Source of the DNA: an uncultured Flammeovirgaceae bacterium
Lineage (GTDB): Bacteria; Bacteroidota; Bacteroidia; Cytophagales; Cyclobacteriaceae
Length of the DNA stretch: 10,248 bases
Assembly: GCA_937138955.1 (NCBI GenBank)
Contig: CAKZPJ010000124.1
Coordinates: 1 to 10,248, forward strand
Direction: 5' to 3'
Position numbers and translations under genes: made by a program. Within the stretch, counting starts at the first letter, position 1, and every line of letters begins with the position of its first letter. Positions 1 through 7,316 of this stretch are shown here, in pieces. The notes beneath the pieces are model-generated. The model had not been told where the DNA came from, made no database searches, and saw nothing but the letters and a program-made list of their open reading frames with translations.

Positions 1-1296
1 TTGATCAGAGGCAACATATACTGCTGTTTCTCCTAAATCATGTAGCTCCTGAAGTTTCTCTACAAAGAGTTCCATCGTCTCTTCATTGTAGTCATCAATT
101 ATTTCTAAGTGAACTCCTTGGTTGTACGTTTCTTGAAATTCGTTGATGAAAGTGGCCACTCGAGCCGAGGCTCGTTTAGTAGGTCCAGTAACCACAACCG
201 CTTGGGTTGCATCTAGTGAATCAATGGCGTATTGTGCTGCAATTTTTGCTTCGGTAACGATACTGGGTTTTATTAAATACGAAAAACGATTATCACCCAC
301 GATCTGAGGATTAGATGATAAAGGATTGAACATATATTTTTGATGATCTCGAGTGTAGTCCGATACCGCTTGGAACGGCCCCTGATATAAGGGGCCCAAA
401 AACACATCCATATATTTTATCTCATCTTGCTCTAATAACTGCTGAGTTACATCATATTCCCGTTGGGTATCGTAGGCGTGCAATTGCACATTAATTCCTT
501 CTTGCTGCAAATCTTTAGCCGCCAGTTCCATGCCTCGATACAGGTCCAGAATAAATTGATTGCCTACGCGATTACTCGTATTAGATGAACTTAGCTGATC
601 ACTTAGAAATGGTAAAAATGCTGCTAAATGATATTCTTCTTTACGAATCGACGCCGCTTGACTGGCAACTCCCAAGTCAGATAAATCAATGGAATATACC
701 TCAACTAAAGAATCTTTTTTACGCTCTCGATCATCGTTGTAAATGCTGTAGGTAATATTCGTTACTAGTTGTTCGGCCACCGCTTTTTCGTCCGGATGGT
801 CTAGCAGTAATTTTTCCAGAACCTCATCAGGCGCTTGGGCTAAATAGTACCGCTTCATTCGTTGAAGATCCTTCCGAATGGAATCAGTGGCCGTAGGATA
901 TTCGGTTAGTTCGTCCGATTCTTTAAACGCCTGATCAAAATCACCTGACTCATAGTAGCTGTTCGCTAAACCATAGAGCACTTCGGTCATTTGCCGCCAA
1001 CGAGGGTACTTACTCTGAATTTGCCGAAACATATTCTTTGCCAAATCGCTATCACCGGTTCGTAAAGCAGCCATTGCGTAAAAGTAGGAAGCGTAGGGCG
1101 CGTAAGGATTACTCTTTTCCGCCCGACTAATTGGCTGGAGCAGTTCAATAGCTTGCTGATAATTCCCTTGCTCATAGAGCGTTTTAGCCTGAGTGTACTG
1201 CTGCCGATAATTAGTGCCGGACTGAGCTTGAATTTGGTTAGCAAAACAGCCCAATGCAACTACCGAGATGAAAAAAATTCGTAAGAAACGAGACAT
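1..1296 (-). CDS. Exported TPR / type-I periplasmic-binding-protein-like protein (3' end outside window)
   Basis: I translated this frame by hand from an ATG at 1294-1296; it stays open for 432 codons to the left edge, so the C-terminus is missing. Residues 1-25 form a signal peptide with a hydrophobic core and a likely cleavage after IQA. A cysteine at the end of the core (VALGC) makes a lipoprotein possible, but the lipobox is poor. Residues about 34-130 contain TPR-like helix pairs (for example KTLYEQGNYQQAIELLQ and YGLANSYYESGDFDQAF). From about residue 222 (HLAAFLPFL, then FLGPLYQGPF near 300) the sequence resembles the type-I periplasmic binding fold of amino-acid ABC receptors and LpoA-like penicillin-binding-protein activators. 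In Bacteroidota, I recall related LysM or TPR plus binding-fold proteins lying next to guaA. No permease or ATPase gene is adjacent, so an envelope or cell-wall role is as likely as transport. Co-transcription with guaA is possible. The fold assignment is fairly firm; the function is inferred. Confidence 0.75.
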   Translation of the reverse strand, partial: MSRFLRIFFISVVALGCFANQIQAQSGTNYRQQYTQAKTLYEQGNYQQAIELLQPISRAEKSNPYAPYASYFYAMAALRTGDSDLAKNMFRQIQSKYPRWRQMTEVLYGLANSYYESGDFDQAFKESDELTEYPTATDSIRKDLQRMKRYYLAQAPDEVLEKLLLDHPDEKAVAEQLVTNITYSIYNDDRERKKDSLVEVYSIDLSDLGVASQAASIRKEEYHLAAFLPFLSDQLSSSNTSNRVGNQFILDLYRGMELAAKDLQQEGINVQLHAYDTQREYDVTQQLLEQDEIKYMDVFLGPLYQGPFQAVSDYTRDHQKYMFNPLSSNPQIVGDNRFSYLIKPSIVTEAKIAAQYAIDSLDATQAVVVTGPTKRASARVATFINEFQETYNQGVHLEIIDDYNEETMELFVEKLQELHDLGETAVYVASDQ

Positions 1297-1350
1297 TGTT
1301 ACAGTTGATAATTGAAAGTTAAAATTTGATATTTTGTGAAGCCTTATCCT

Positions 1351-1381
1351 GTCATTGGTCATTGGTCATTGGTCATTGGTC
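1351..1381. repeat. Tandem heptanucleotide repeat (GTCATTG, about 4.4 copies)
   Basis: Four perfect head-to-tail copies of GTCATTG (1351-1357, 1358-1364, 1365-1371, 1372-1378) are followed by a partial GTC. On the coding strand of the flanking genes the unit reads GACCAAT. The array lies between the stop of guaA and the start of the downstream envelope gene. Two copies of another heptad, TTTTCCA, lie at 1399-1412. Short tandem heptads are known in intergenic DNA of cyanobacteria and some other bacteria; their role is unclear, and copy number can vary by slippage. Confidence 0.9.
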
Positions 1382-1423
1382 AAAAAAACTTAAAATTGTT
1401 TTCCATTTTCCATTTGGATAACG

Positions 1424-2959
1424 TTATTCCCACTCAATGGTAGCCGGAGGCTTAGAGCTTATATCATATACTACTCTGTTAACGCCTTTCACCTGATTAA
1501 TGATTTGATTAGAGACTTCACTTAAAAATTGGTAGGGTAGATGACTCCAGTCAGCCGTCATGCCATCAACACTGCTTACCGCCCGAAGAGCCACTACCTG
1601 CTCGTAGGTTCGTTCATCACCCATAACCCCTACTGCCTGAATTGGCAATAATACGGCGGCTGCTTGCCACACATCATCGTATAAACCACTATTTTTCAGA
1701 CCGGAAATGAAAATGTGATCAACTTGTTGCAGAATCTGCACTTTTTCGGCAGTAACTTCACCTAAAATGCGAATTCCTAATCCCGGACCAGGAAACGGAT
1801 GTCGGCTCAAAATAGCATTGTCAATCTCCATAGTTCTTCCCACTTCCCTTACTTCATCTTTAAAAAGCATTCGCAATGGCTCTACTACTTTTAAGTGCAT
1901 TTTTTCGGGTAAGCCCCCCACATTATGGTGCGACTTGATGGTAGCCGACGGGCCCTTGACCGATACTGACTCGATAACATCAGGATAAATAGTGCCTTGC
2001 CCTAGCCATTTCACATTTTCAATGCGATGAGACTCTCGGTCGAAGATCTCAATAAAAGTTTTACCAATGGCCTTCCGTTTACCTTCGGGATCAGTAACTC
2101 CGGCAAGTGCTTGATAAAACTCGGTCTTGGCATTAACTCCTGTTACGTTTAACCCCAAATCTTTATAGGAATGCAGCACATCCTCAAACTCATTTTTACG
2201 AAGCAGTCCATTATCCACAAAAATACAGTGCAAATTTTCCCCTACTGCTTGGTGAATGAGCATAGCCGCCACCGAAGAATCAACCCCACCCGATAGTCCC
2301 AACACTACTTTATCATTCTGTAACTGTTCTTGCAGAGCCGACACAGTAGCTTCCACAAACTGATCAGATGTCCAGTCTTGGGCACATTCACAAATATGTA
2401 CTACAAAGTTCCGCAGTACCGTTTTACCTTCGGTAGAATGCGTTACTTCCGGATGGAACTGAATGCCGTACACATCTTTATCTTGTAATTTGTAAGCAGC
2501 AACTTTCACCGATTCGGTACTCGCAATCACTTCTACTCCCGACGGCACTTTGGAAATCGTATCGCCGTGAGACATCCACACCTGCGAGTCGGCTGTCATC
2601 TCCTTTAGAAGGCGAGAATGTAAATCCAGATGACACAGTCGGGCTCGTCCGTATTCTCGAATTTTTGAAGGTAAAACCTCTCCGCCTAACTGTTGAGCCA
2701 TCATCTGCGCGCCATAACAAATGCCCAGCACCGGGAACCTATCTAATACAGCGTTGACTTCAAGGTTAGGGGCATCGCTTTCGGTTACTGAGCAGGGACT
2801 ACCCGATAAGATGACTCCTTTAAGTGAGGAAAGACTATCCAAGTCCGGCAAGTGGTTGTACGGATGGATTTCACAGTAAACATCCAATTCTCGAACCCTC
2901 CGAGCAATGAGTTGGGTATACTGTGAGCCAAAATCAATGATTAGAATAGTTTCCGGCAT
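1424..2959 (-). CDS. guaA: GMP synthase (glutamine-hydrolysing)
   Basis: Full-length 511-residue GMP synthetase. It aminates XMP to GMP with ATP and glutamine, the last step of de novo guanine nucleotide synthesis in the cytosol. Residues 1-190 are the class I glutamine amidotransferase domain, with nucleophile Cys81 in GICYGAQ and the catalytic pair His169 and Glu171 in FHPEV. Residues about 200-385 are the N-type ATP pyrophosphatase domain, with the PP-loop SGGVDSS at 223-229 and VDNGLLRK near 248-255. The C-terminal dimerisation domain carries [11 protein letters not shown] (387-397) and the canonical end KPPATIEWE. All expected motifs are intact and the length is close to the usual 510-525 residues. 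The ATG at 2957-2959 starts directly on the amidotransferase strand ([10 protein letters not shown]) with an A/T-rich leader and no Shine-Dalgarno, as usual in Bacteroidota. The stop codon lies within a short palindrome (1418-1427). A purine-controlled regulator site was not recognised upstream. Confidence 0.98.
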   Translation of the reverse strand: MPETILIIDFGSQYTQLIARRVRELDVYCEIHPYNHLPDLDSLSSLKGVILSGSPCSVTESDAPNLEVNAVLDRFPVLGICYGAQMMAQQLGGEVLPSKIREYGRARLCHLDLHSRLLKEMTADSQVWMSHGDTISKVPSGVEVIASTESVKVAAYKLQDKDVYGIQFHPEVTHSTEGKTVLRNFVVHICECAQDWTSDQFVEATVSALQEQLQNDKVVLGLSGGVDSSVAAMLIHQAVGENLHCIFVDNGLLRKNEFEDVLHSYKDLGLNVTGVNAKTEFYQALAGVTDPEGKRKAIGKTFIEIFDRESHRIENVKWLGQGTIYPDVIESVSVKGPSATIKSHHNVGGLPEKMHLKVVEPLRMLFKDEVREVGRTMEIDNAILSRHPFPGPGLGIRILGEVTAEKVQILQQVDHIFISGLKNSGLYDDVWQAAAVLLPIQAVGVMGDERTYEQVVALRAVSSVDGMTADWSHLPYQFLSEVSNQIINQVKGVNRVVYDISSKPPATIEWE

Positions 2960-3193
2960 AAAAAGATAATAATAGAGCCCGTGAACATTTGAGCCGCAAG
3001 TTATTTACTTTCCCGCGAATGCTTCAAGAAAGGATGTGTTTTTTTATGATAATCTCACTGGAATACCCCTTTAGCACTTGAAAGGACGTCCTCAATCCGC
3101 CACTAATCAGATGCAATGGTTATGCTGCAATATTTATTGGTAAAATGGGTCTATAAAGACTGTAGCCGCCTGCCTTTACTTTCTAGCCCAGAT

Positions 3194-3360
3194 TTAGAGC
3201 ATGTTTAAATTTTATCCTTTGGGCTGCAAAGGGCTCTTTCGGTGCATGAGCTTCGCGTATTTTCCACAAAATAGCCATAGCTATTTTGTGGAAAATACAC
3301 TAGTCAGCCCCCGAAATAGCTCCTTTTCGCTTACAAAAACAAGACTTAAACATGCTCTTA
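3194..3360. mobile_element. Fold-back MITE-like element, 161 bp, with possible TTA target duplication
   Basis: The element runs from 3197 to 3357. Its ends are 12-bp perfect terminal inverted repeats: GAGCATGTTTAA at 3197-3208 and its complement at 3346-3357. The trinucleotide TTA flanks both sides (3194-3196 and 3358-3360), consistent with a 3-bp target duplication. The centre is a perfect 19-bp stem (3257-3275 with 3280-3298) around a CATA loop. The sequences between stem and termini also match imperfectly (both contain a TTTCGG and an AAAGG-type block), so the whole element can fold on itself. It has no coding capacity. Terminal repeats, a short duplication and full self-complementarity are hallmarks of a miniature inverted-repeat element moved in trans by a transposase. 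The IS1031 subgroup of IS5 makes 3-bp TNA duplications, but the family assignment here is only a guess. Confidence 0.7.
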
Positions 3361-3458
3361 CTCAAAACTACGATTCTTAACATTTTTTAACAGCCTTCTA
3401 GTAATTTATCCCTGAACGATTCTGTTAGAGATGCGTATTGTTTAATGTACACCTCTTT

Positions 3459-3474
3459 ATTGTAGTAATACAAT
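3459..3474. promoter_or_regulatory. Short dyad upstream of the serine protease gene
   Basis: ATTGTA and TACAAT form a perfect 6-bp inverted repeat with a 4-bp spacer (GTAA). A further TACAAT follows directly at 3475-3480. The dyad lies about 70-85 bp before the protease start codon, in a suitable place for an operator or promoter element. The DNA here is A/T-rich, so such a dyad can arise by chance; no regulator is implied by the sequence alone. Confidence 0.3.
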
Positions 3475-3543
3475 TACAATCAAACCAATTTTAGTACGAC
3501 CAGTTTATCAATTGTTCATTAGCGAAAAATAAATTTAAAATCC

Positions 3544-5019
3544 ATGAAAAATATTCTAACAACCGTGTTTGCCGCGGTTTTTGCCAGTGTGATCACGTTG
3601 GTAGCCTACACTTATTTTGTAAAAGATGATCGAGTATTTCAAGTAGATTCAACCAATGAGCCTGCATTTGTAAACTACGTAACTGAACCATCCTCTACGA
3701 TGGCGCCCTTCGATTTTACTGCTGCGGCTGAAAAAGTTACTCCGGCCGTCGTTCATATTACTTCGGTTCAGCAGTCAGCTAGTGCATCTAATAATATGGA
3801 GCAGATTCCTGAGTTTTTTCGAGATTTCTTCGGAGATCGTTTTGATCAATCCCCACAGCAGCGAGGCCCTCGTAAAGGTTCTGGCTCGGGGGTTATGATT
3901 AGCTCCGATGGCTATATTGTCTCTAATAACCACGTAGTAGCCGATGCCGATGAGCTTACAGTAGTCTTAACTGACAATAGAAGCTATAGTGCTCAAGTAA
4001 TTGGTACTGATCCTACTACGGACTTAGCTTTGATTAAGATTGACGATGAAGATCTGCCCTTTTTATCGTTTGCAAACTCCGATGAAGTAAAAGTTGGGGA
4101 ATGGGTAATGGCTGCTGGAAATCCACTGAGTTACTTAAACTCTACGGTGACCGCCGGGATTGTAAGTGCCAAGGGAAGAAACATTGGCATACTAAGAAAC
4201 GAAACTTCTATTGAGTCTTTTATACAGACAGATGCCGCGGTAAACCCCGGCAACAGCGGCGGTGCCTTGGTGAATGTTGATGGCAACTTGATTGGTATTA
4301 ACACGGCTATTGCCAGTCAAACCGGTTCTTATATAGGTTACTCATTTGCCGTACCTTCCAATATTGCTAAAAAAGTAGTAGAAGATTTAAAAGAATACGG
4401 GACGGTTCAGCGCGGATTCTTAGGGGTTTCTATCGTGGGCATCACCCCAGCAGTAGCCAAAGAATATGACTTAGACCTTAATCAAGGGGTTTTAGTGCGA
4501 GAAGTTGTCGAAGAAGGTTCAGCCCAAGAAGCCGGAATTGAGAAAGGTGATATAATTGTAAAAGTTGATGAGAAGAAAATTTTACGCAATTCCGACTTAT
4601 TGTCGTACATCGGCCGTAAGCGTCCGGGCGATCAGGTAATGGTAACCGTCAATAGAGACGGAAAAGAGAAAACTTTTGATATGACATTGAAAACCCGGGG
4701 TGGCGAAACCAAGCTTGTAAAAGCCCAGCGGGGTGAAATGTTTGACCAATTAGGTGCTGAGTTCACTGAGTTAAGTGAGGAGCAGTTAGATGAACTGGGT
4801 ATTTCCGGTGGGGTGCAAGTGAGTAAAATTTATGCAGGGAAATTACGCCAGCAAGAAATCAAAAATGGATTTATTGTTACCCGTATTGCTAATCAACCCA
4901 TCCGTTCACTCGATGATTTGGATGAAGCACTTGGTAATGAAAAAGGGGGAGTACTTATTGAAGGTATTTACCCAGATGATCCTGAGGAAAATCAATTCTT
5001 TGGAATCGGTTTAGAATAG
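3544..5019 (+). CDS. degP: Do/DegP (HtrA) family periplasmic serine endoprotease
   Basis: A 491-residue HtrA-family protease and chaperone that degrades or protects misfolded envelope proteins. Residues 5-25 form a hydrophobic segment serving as signal peptide or membrane anchor. The trypsin-like domain (about 55-285) has the full catalytic triad: His130 in SNNHVV, Asp160 in TTDLALIKI, and Ser238 in NPGNSGGAL. The stretch EFFRDFFGDRF (90-100), before the protease core, resembles the regulatory loop of DegP/DegQ proteins. PDZ1 spans about 286-385 (GFLGVSIVGI, then a GIEKGDIIVKVD core). PDZ2 spans about 397-490 and is more divergent, ending in FGIGLE. Length and order fit the two-PDZ Do family. 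The ATG gives a proper export signal and has no Shine-Dalgarno, only an A/T-rich leader. It appears monocistronic, with a large upstream gap and a strong terminator 25 bp after the stop. Whether it behaves as DegP or DegQ cannot be told from sequence. Confidence 0.95.
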   Translation: MKNILTTVFAAVFASVITLVAYTYFVKDDRVFQVDSTNEPAFVNYVTEPSSTMAPFDFTAAAEKVTPAVVHITSVQQSASASNNMEQIPEFFRDFFGDRFDQSPQQRGPRKGSGSGVMISSDGYIVSNNHVVADADELTVVLTDNRSYSAQVIGTDPTTDLALIKIDDEDLPFLSFANSDEVKVGEWVMAAGNPLSYLNSTVTAGIVSAKGRNIGILRNETSIESFIQTDAAVNPGNSGGALVNVDGNLIGINTAIASQTGSYIGYSFAVPSNIAKKVVEDLKEYGTVQRGFLGVSIVGITPAVAKEYDLDLNQGVLVREVVEEGSAQEAGIEKGDIIVKVDEKKILRNSDLLSYIGRKRPGDQVMVTVNRDGKEKTFDMTLKTRGGETKLVKAQRGEMFDQLGAEFTELSEEQLDELGISGGVQVSKIYAGKLRQQEIKNGFIVTRIANQPIRSLDDLDEALGNEKGGVLIEGIYPDDPEENQFFGIGLE

Positions 5020-5043
5020 TAAATCATGATTGGATAATTAAGG

Positions 5044-5071
5044 AACCTCCCCTCACCGGGAGGTTTTTTTT
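5044..5071 (+). terminator. Rho-independent terminator after the serine protease gene
   Basis: AACCTCCC (5044-5051) pairs perfectly with GGGAGGTT (5058-5065) across a six-base loop, followed by an unbroken run of T to 5071. It starts 25 bp after the protease stop codon and should end that transcript. Confidence 0.92.
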
Positions 5072-5097
5072 GTATAAAAACCAAACCGTTTTGATAA

Positions 5098-5139
5098 CCG
5101 AGCTAGCGAGAAAGCTGGAAGAAAATAAAATTAGCTCGG
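5098..5139. repeat. Inverted repeat CCGAGCTA / TAGCTCGG
   Basis: A perfect 8-bp inverted repeat (5098-5105 and 5132-5139) encloses 26 bp. It lies just past the protease terminator and 44 bp before the tiny lipoprotein frame. It could be a hairpin, an operator for that frame, or coincidence; no T-tract follows, so it is not an obvious terminator. Confidence 0.4.
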
Positions 5140-5182
5140 ATTTTGCAGTACAATCGTCGTAGAATCCAGAATCAATTTCGCT

Positions 5183-5287
5183 ATGAATTATTTCTATCTT
5201 TTGCTGATTGGAGTAGCTTTATTCAGCACCTCATGCGAAAAAAAAGATAGTAACCCCGCTCGCCCCGTATCTAGTATCGCTATTTAG
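5183..5287 (+). CDS. Tiny putative lipoprotein or lipoprotein-gene remnant (34 aa)
   Basis: An ATG at 5183 opens a 34-codon frame ending in TAG at 5285-5287. The product starts MNYFYLLLIGVALFSTSC and continues EKKDSNPARPVSSIAI. This is a classic Bacteroidota lipoprotein start: short hydrophobic core, lipobox-like STSC with the acceptor Cys18, then charged residues (EKKD) of the kind seen in surface-lipoprotein export signals. Only 16 residues follow the lipidated cysteine, too short for a folded domain. It is therefore either a very small lipoprotein or the surviving 5' end of a longer gene destroyed downstream, where the fold-back element begins within about 35 bp. The signal-peptide character is visible in the sequence. 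Expression is not demonstrated: no promoter or ribosome binding site was recognised. Confidence 0.5.
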   Translation: MNYFYLLLIGVALFSTSCEKKDSNPARPVSSIAI

Positions 5288-5321
5288 CTTCCTTTACTAA
5301 AAGATAGTACTAAAGTCTATT

Positions 5322-5482
5322 AGGAACAATAAAACAATAAGATATCCATTTGAACTTGTTCTTTCAGAGCGGTACTTCGTTACGAAAAACCTTACATAGC
5401 TCGGCTATGCTCGGTTTCCGTGCCTCGTTTCACTCCGAAATTCCGGCGTTCAACTTGGATACTTTATTATTCCATCGTTCCT
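5322..5482. repeat. Long imperfect palindrome (fold-back element) beside the glycosyltransferase gene
   Basis: The arms are symmetric about 5402. AGGAAC (5322-5327) matches GTTCCT (5477-5482). TATCCATTTGAAC (5343-5355) matches GTTCAACTTGGATA (5448-5461) with small differences. CGAAAAACC pairs with CGGTTTCCG nearer the centre, and the apex is CATAGC-TCG-GCTATG (5395-5409). Weaker similarity may continue outward to about 5300 and 5505, reaching the glycosyltransferase stop codon. It encodes nothing credible; an open frame crossing it is a by-product. It may be a MITE-like element, a palindromic repeat family member, or a structure at the end of the glycosyltransferase transcript. It differs in sequence from the 3197-3357 element but shares a fold-back plan and an ATAGC/GCTAT apex. 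Confidence 0.7.
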
Positions 5483-5503
5483 TAGGAACCTTCAGCCTAC
5501 AGA

Positions 5504-6976
5504 TTATGATCGTACTTCAGCTGGTAAAACCTTGTGAAAGACATTCAGCCAACTGGTGAGCTGTTGAAAGATTAGAAAGTGATCTAGCACTCGTTTCTCA
5601 GCACTAAAGCTCATTTCTTCAACTGACTTAGGATTACTAAGCAACTCTTCTAAGTAGTAGGCTACTTCATCGGGATCTTCCGGATGCTGTAGCAAACGCC
5701 CATCTATATGATTTCGTACTTGGTTGCGTAGACCACAAGCACTACTCGTGAGTACGGCAATACGTTTGCCCATCGCCTCGGTAGCAGTTAATCCAAAACC
5801 TTCCTGTAGTGAGTTCTGTATAACTATGTAAGAACTACGCTGTAAGGCATTCACAATCAGAGCGTTCTCTTTAGGGGAGTTCATCGGCAGTGTAAGTATT
5901 ACCACGTCTTCTTTTAGTTCGTCCGGTAATCCTACGTAGGCCTCAATTAGTTTTTGCAGAACCTGCTTTCCTTCGGGATCATCAGCCACTGAAGCAGGAT
6001 CAGGTCCAGCTAAAACGAGACGAGCATTACGAATACGCTCCTGAGCACGATCTTGCGAATCATTTGGGGTACGTTTTTTCAGCTCCACAAACCCTTCCAT
6101 TAAACTGAAAAAACCTTTAAGCTTGTCCCAGCGAGATACTTGCGTAAGAATGGGGCGAAAAAGTAAGCCAATATCGGTTCCACTCTGGGCAGGGCCGAAC
6201 GTACCATCAGGTTGTATACGCTCAACTTGGTGTTGGTAATGAGGGTAAAGGTGAGGATGAGATGAGGTGAGCAAACCCGCGTTATTCAAAATACCCGTCA
6301 GCTTATGCAGTGAGAGCGGACGGTTCTTATGCGAAAGCGGATCAAGGCTAGGATGAATCATGGTAACATTGCCAGATAAGCCTTTGGGGATATACTCTGG
6401 ACTAGAAAATACAAAGTGATCGTAGTGCTGTAGATAGGGCAACAAGAATGACCAAGCTGTATCGGTACTTGGGTTAGAAAAATCAAGCCCAATGTGGCAG
6501 CGCCAAATAGCGGTGATGTCCACCAGCTTTTTCACTTCCTGCGCCATTCCTGCTGGCTGAGGATCATGAAACACAACTATATCATTCTTTTGAACATACT
6601 TCGTCAGTTGCTGAGCGTTTTCCTTATTTATTCGTTCGTATAAAGCTTTGTCTTCCGCAGTGATTTCGGCACCCGGTTGGCCATGAATCAGGTTATGTAT
6701 ATTTTTAGTTAAGGAAAAGAAGTCTTGTTCATTGGTCTCCATAACTAGCCAATCAGCTTGCAAACCTAGTTGACGTAAAATACTAATCATTCGGGGTAAC
6801 ATCTCGGCTACTCCGCCTCCGTGTTCAGTAGAGTTAATCATCCAGATTTTACGGTCTTTCAACGAACGCTTCAGCAGTAGAGCTTCATTGTAAAATGCGT
6901 TGAAGGCTGGAACTAAGGTGGCGTAAGAACGGTAGTCATCTAACTGTACGCCTTCTTTTATATTTACTTGGTACAT
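5504..6976 (-). CDS. GT-B glycosyltransferase, trehalose synthase (TreT)-like
   Basis: A 490-residue retaining GT-B glycosyltransferase resembling family GT4 trehalose glycosyltransferring synthases, which join a nucleotide-activated glucose to glucose to give trehalose. Motifs of that group are visible: WMINSTEHGGGVAEML (45-60, the N-domain glycine loop), VVFHDPQPAGM (134-144), and IWRCHIGLDF (157-166). In the C-terminal domain are SRWDKLKGF (281-289), the LVLAGPDP strand (320-327), and the EX7E motif EGFGLTATE with Glu392 and Glu400. The usual VGG loop after that motif reads SACGLRNQV here, a mild deviation. No signal peptide or membrane segment is seen, so the enzyme is cytosolic. The ATG at 6974-6976 is followed directly by a plausible N-terminus. 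No other trehalose or glycogen gene lies in the window, so the true donor and acceptor are uncertain; a related disaccharide or glycoside synthase is the main alternative. The divergent gene 388 bp away encodes a DUF2267-like protein. Confidence 0.85.
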   Translation of the reverse strand: MYQVNIKEGVQLDDYRSYATLVPAFNAFYNEALLLKRSLKDRKIWMINSTEHGGGVAEMLPRMISILRQLGLQADWLVMETNEQDFFSLTKNIHNLIHGQPGAEITAEDKALYERINKENAQQLTKYVQKNDIVVFHDPQPAGMAQEVKKLVDITAIWRCHIGLDFSNPSTDTAWSFLLPYLQHYDHFVFSSPEYIPKGLSGNVTMIHPSLDPLSHKNRPLSLHKLTGILNNAGLLTSSHPHLYPHYQHQVERIQPDGTFGPAQSGTDIGLLFRPILTQVSRWDKLKGFFSLMEGFVELKKRTPNDSQDRAQERIRNARLVLAGPDPASVADDPEGKQVLQKLIEAYVGLPDELKEDVVILTLPMNSPKENALIVNALQRSSYIVIQNSLQEGFGLTATEAMGKRIAVLTSSACGLRNQVRNHIDGRLLQHPEDPDEVAYYLEELLSNPKSVEEMSFSAEKRVLDHFLIFQQLTSWLNVFHKVLPAEVRS

Positions 6977-7139
6977 GAGGGTAAATGGTTAGGGATTGTT
7001 ATAGTGTGAATTTTTTAGTAAGCAATAATGCACTCTTCAGTAGCAACCTAACAGACTGCTCACAATTGCTTTATTTGTAGCTGACACTCCAAAGGTCAGT
7101 TTCTTCAATCAGACGAGGGATGATTTTAGTTAGGTTCAA

Positions 7140-7157
7140 TTATGACATTAGTCATAA
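7140..7157. promoter_or_regulatory. Candidate CRP/FNR-family operator (TTATGAC-N4-GTCATAA)
   Basis: TTATGAC and GTCATAA form a perfect 7-bp inverted repeat around ATTA. The core TGAC-N4-GTCA has the spacing of FNR-type sites with a variant half-site. It lies about 164 bp upstream of the glycosyltransferase start and about 208 bp upstream of the DUF2267-like start, so it could serve either. An outer 7-bp dyad AGGTTCA / TGAACCT (7132-7138, 7168-7174) surrounds it slightly off-centre. The dyad is seen; the binding protein is inferred. Confidence 0.45.
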
Positions 7158-7302
7158 CTGTAAATGGTGAACCTTTAATGGTAGATGAGAACGCCAGTTA
7201 AAAATAGAATATCCCAGTCATTATCGAGATTAGGACATTTAATAGATCGTTTAAGTTCTCTTAGCGATTAAAAGCATATGCCGTACATACTCATTATCAT
7301 TC

Positions 7303-7316
7303 ATGATTTAAATCAT
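7303..7316. promoter_or_regulatory. Candidate FNR-type operator (ATGATTTAAATCAT)
   Basis: A perfect 14-bp palindrome containing TGAT-N4-ATCA, the core of the classical FNR box TTGAT-N4-ATCAA. It ends 48 bp before the ATG of the DUF2267-like gene. The possible minus-7 element TAGGTTTA (7327-7334) begins 11 bp after it, so the palindrome would overlap the minus-33 region, where a CRP/FNR-family activator or repressor could act. The regulator is not in the window. Confidence 0.5.

Larger units (their letters stand above)
2960..3543. other. Intergenic region between guaA and the divergent protease gene
   Basis: This 584-bp gap should hold the promoters of both divergent genes. I saw no convincing TTTG/TAnnTTTG promoter pair and no protein-like reading frame. 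The middle is occupied by the 161-bp fold-back element (3197-3357). A small dyad lies at 3459-3474. In the rest (about 2960-3193 and 3361-3458) I see nothing recognisable. Confidence 0.6.

Noticed and set aside
987..1259. Minus-strand 90-codon open frame
   Set aside because: It overlaps, in another frame, the exported TPR/binding-fold gene, which has a signal peptide and a continuous frame to the window edge.
1418..1427. ATAACGTTAT palindrome at the guaA stop codon
   Set aside because: It is only 10 bp and partly coding; the T-run on the minus strand lies about 30 bp away, so it does not form a standard terminator.
5350..5559. Plus-strand 69-codon open frame
   Set aside because: It runs through both arms of the palindrome centred at 5402 and into the end of the glycosyltransferase gene on the other strand. 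The product has no domain-like pattern.
7142..7201. 19-codon frame beginning MTLVITVNGEPL
   Set aside because: It looks protein-like but is very short, overlaps the FNR-like dyad, and has no export signal or visible relatives; chance is the simplest reading.
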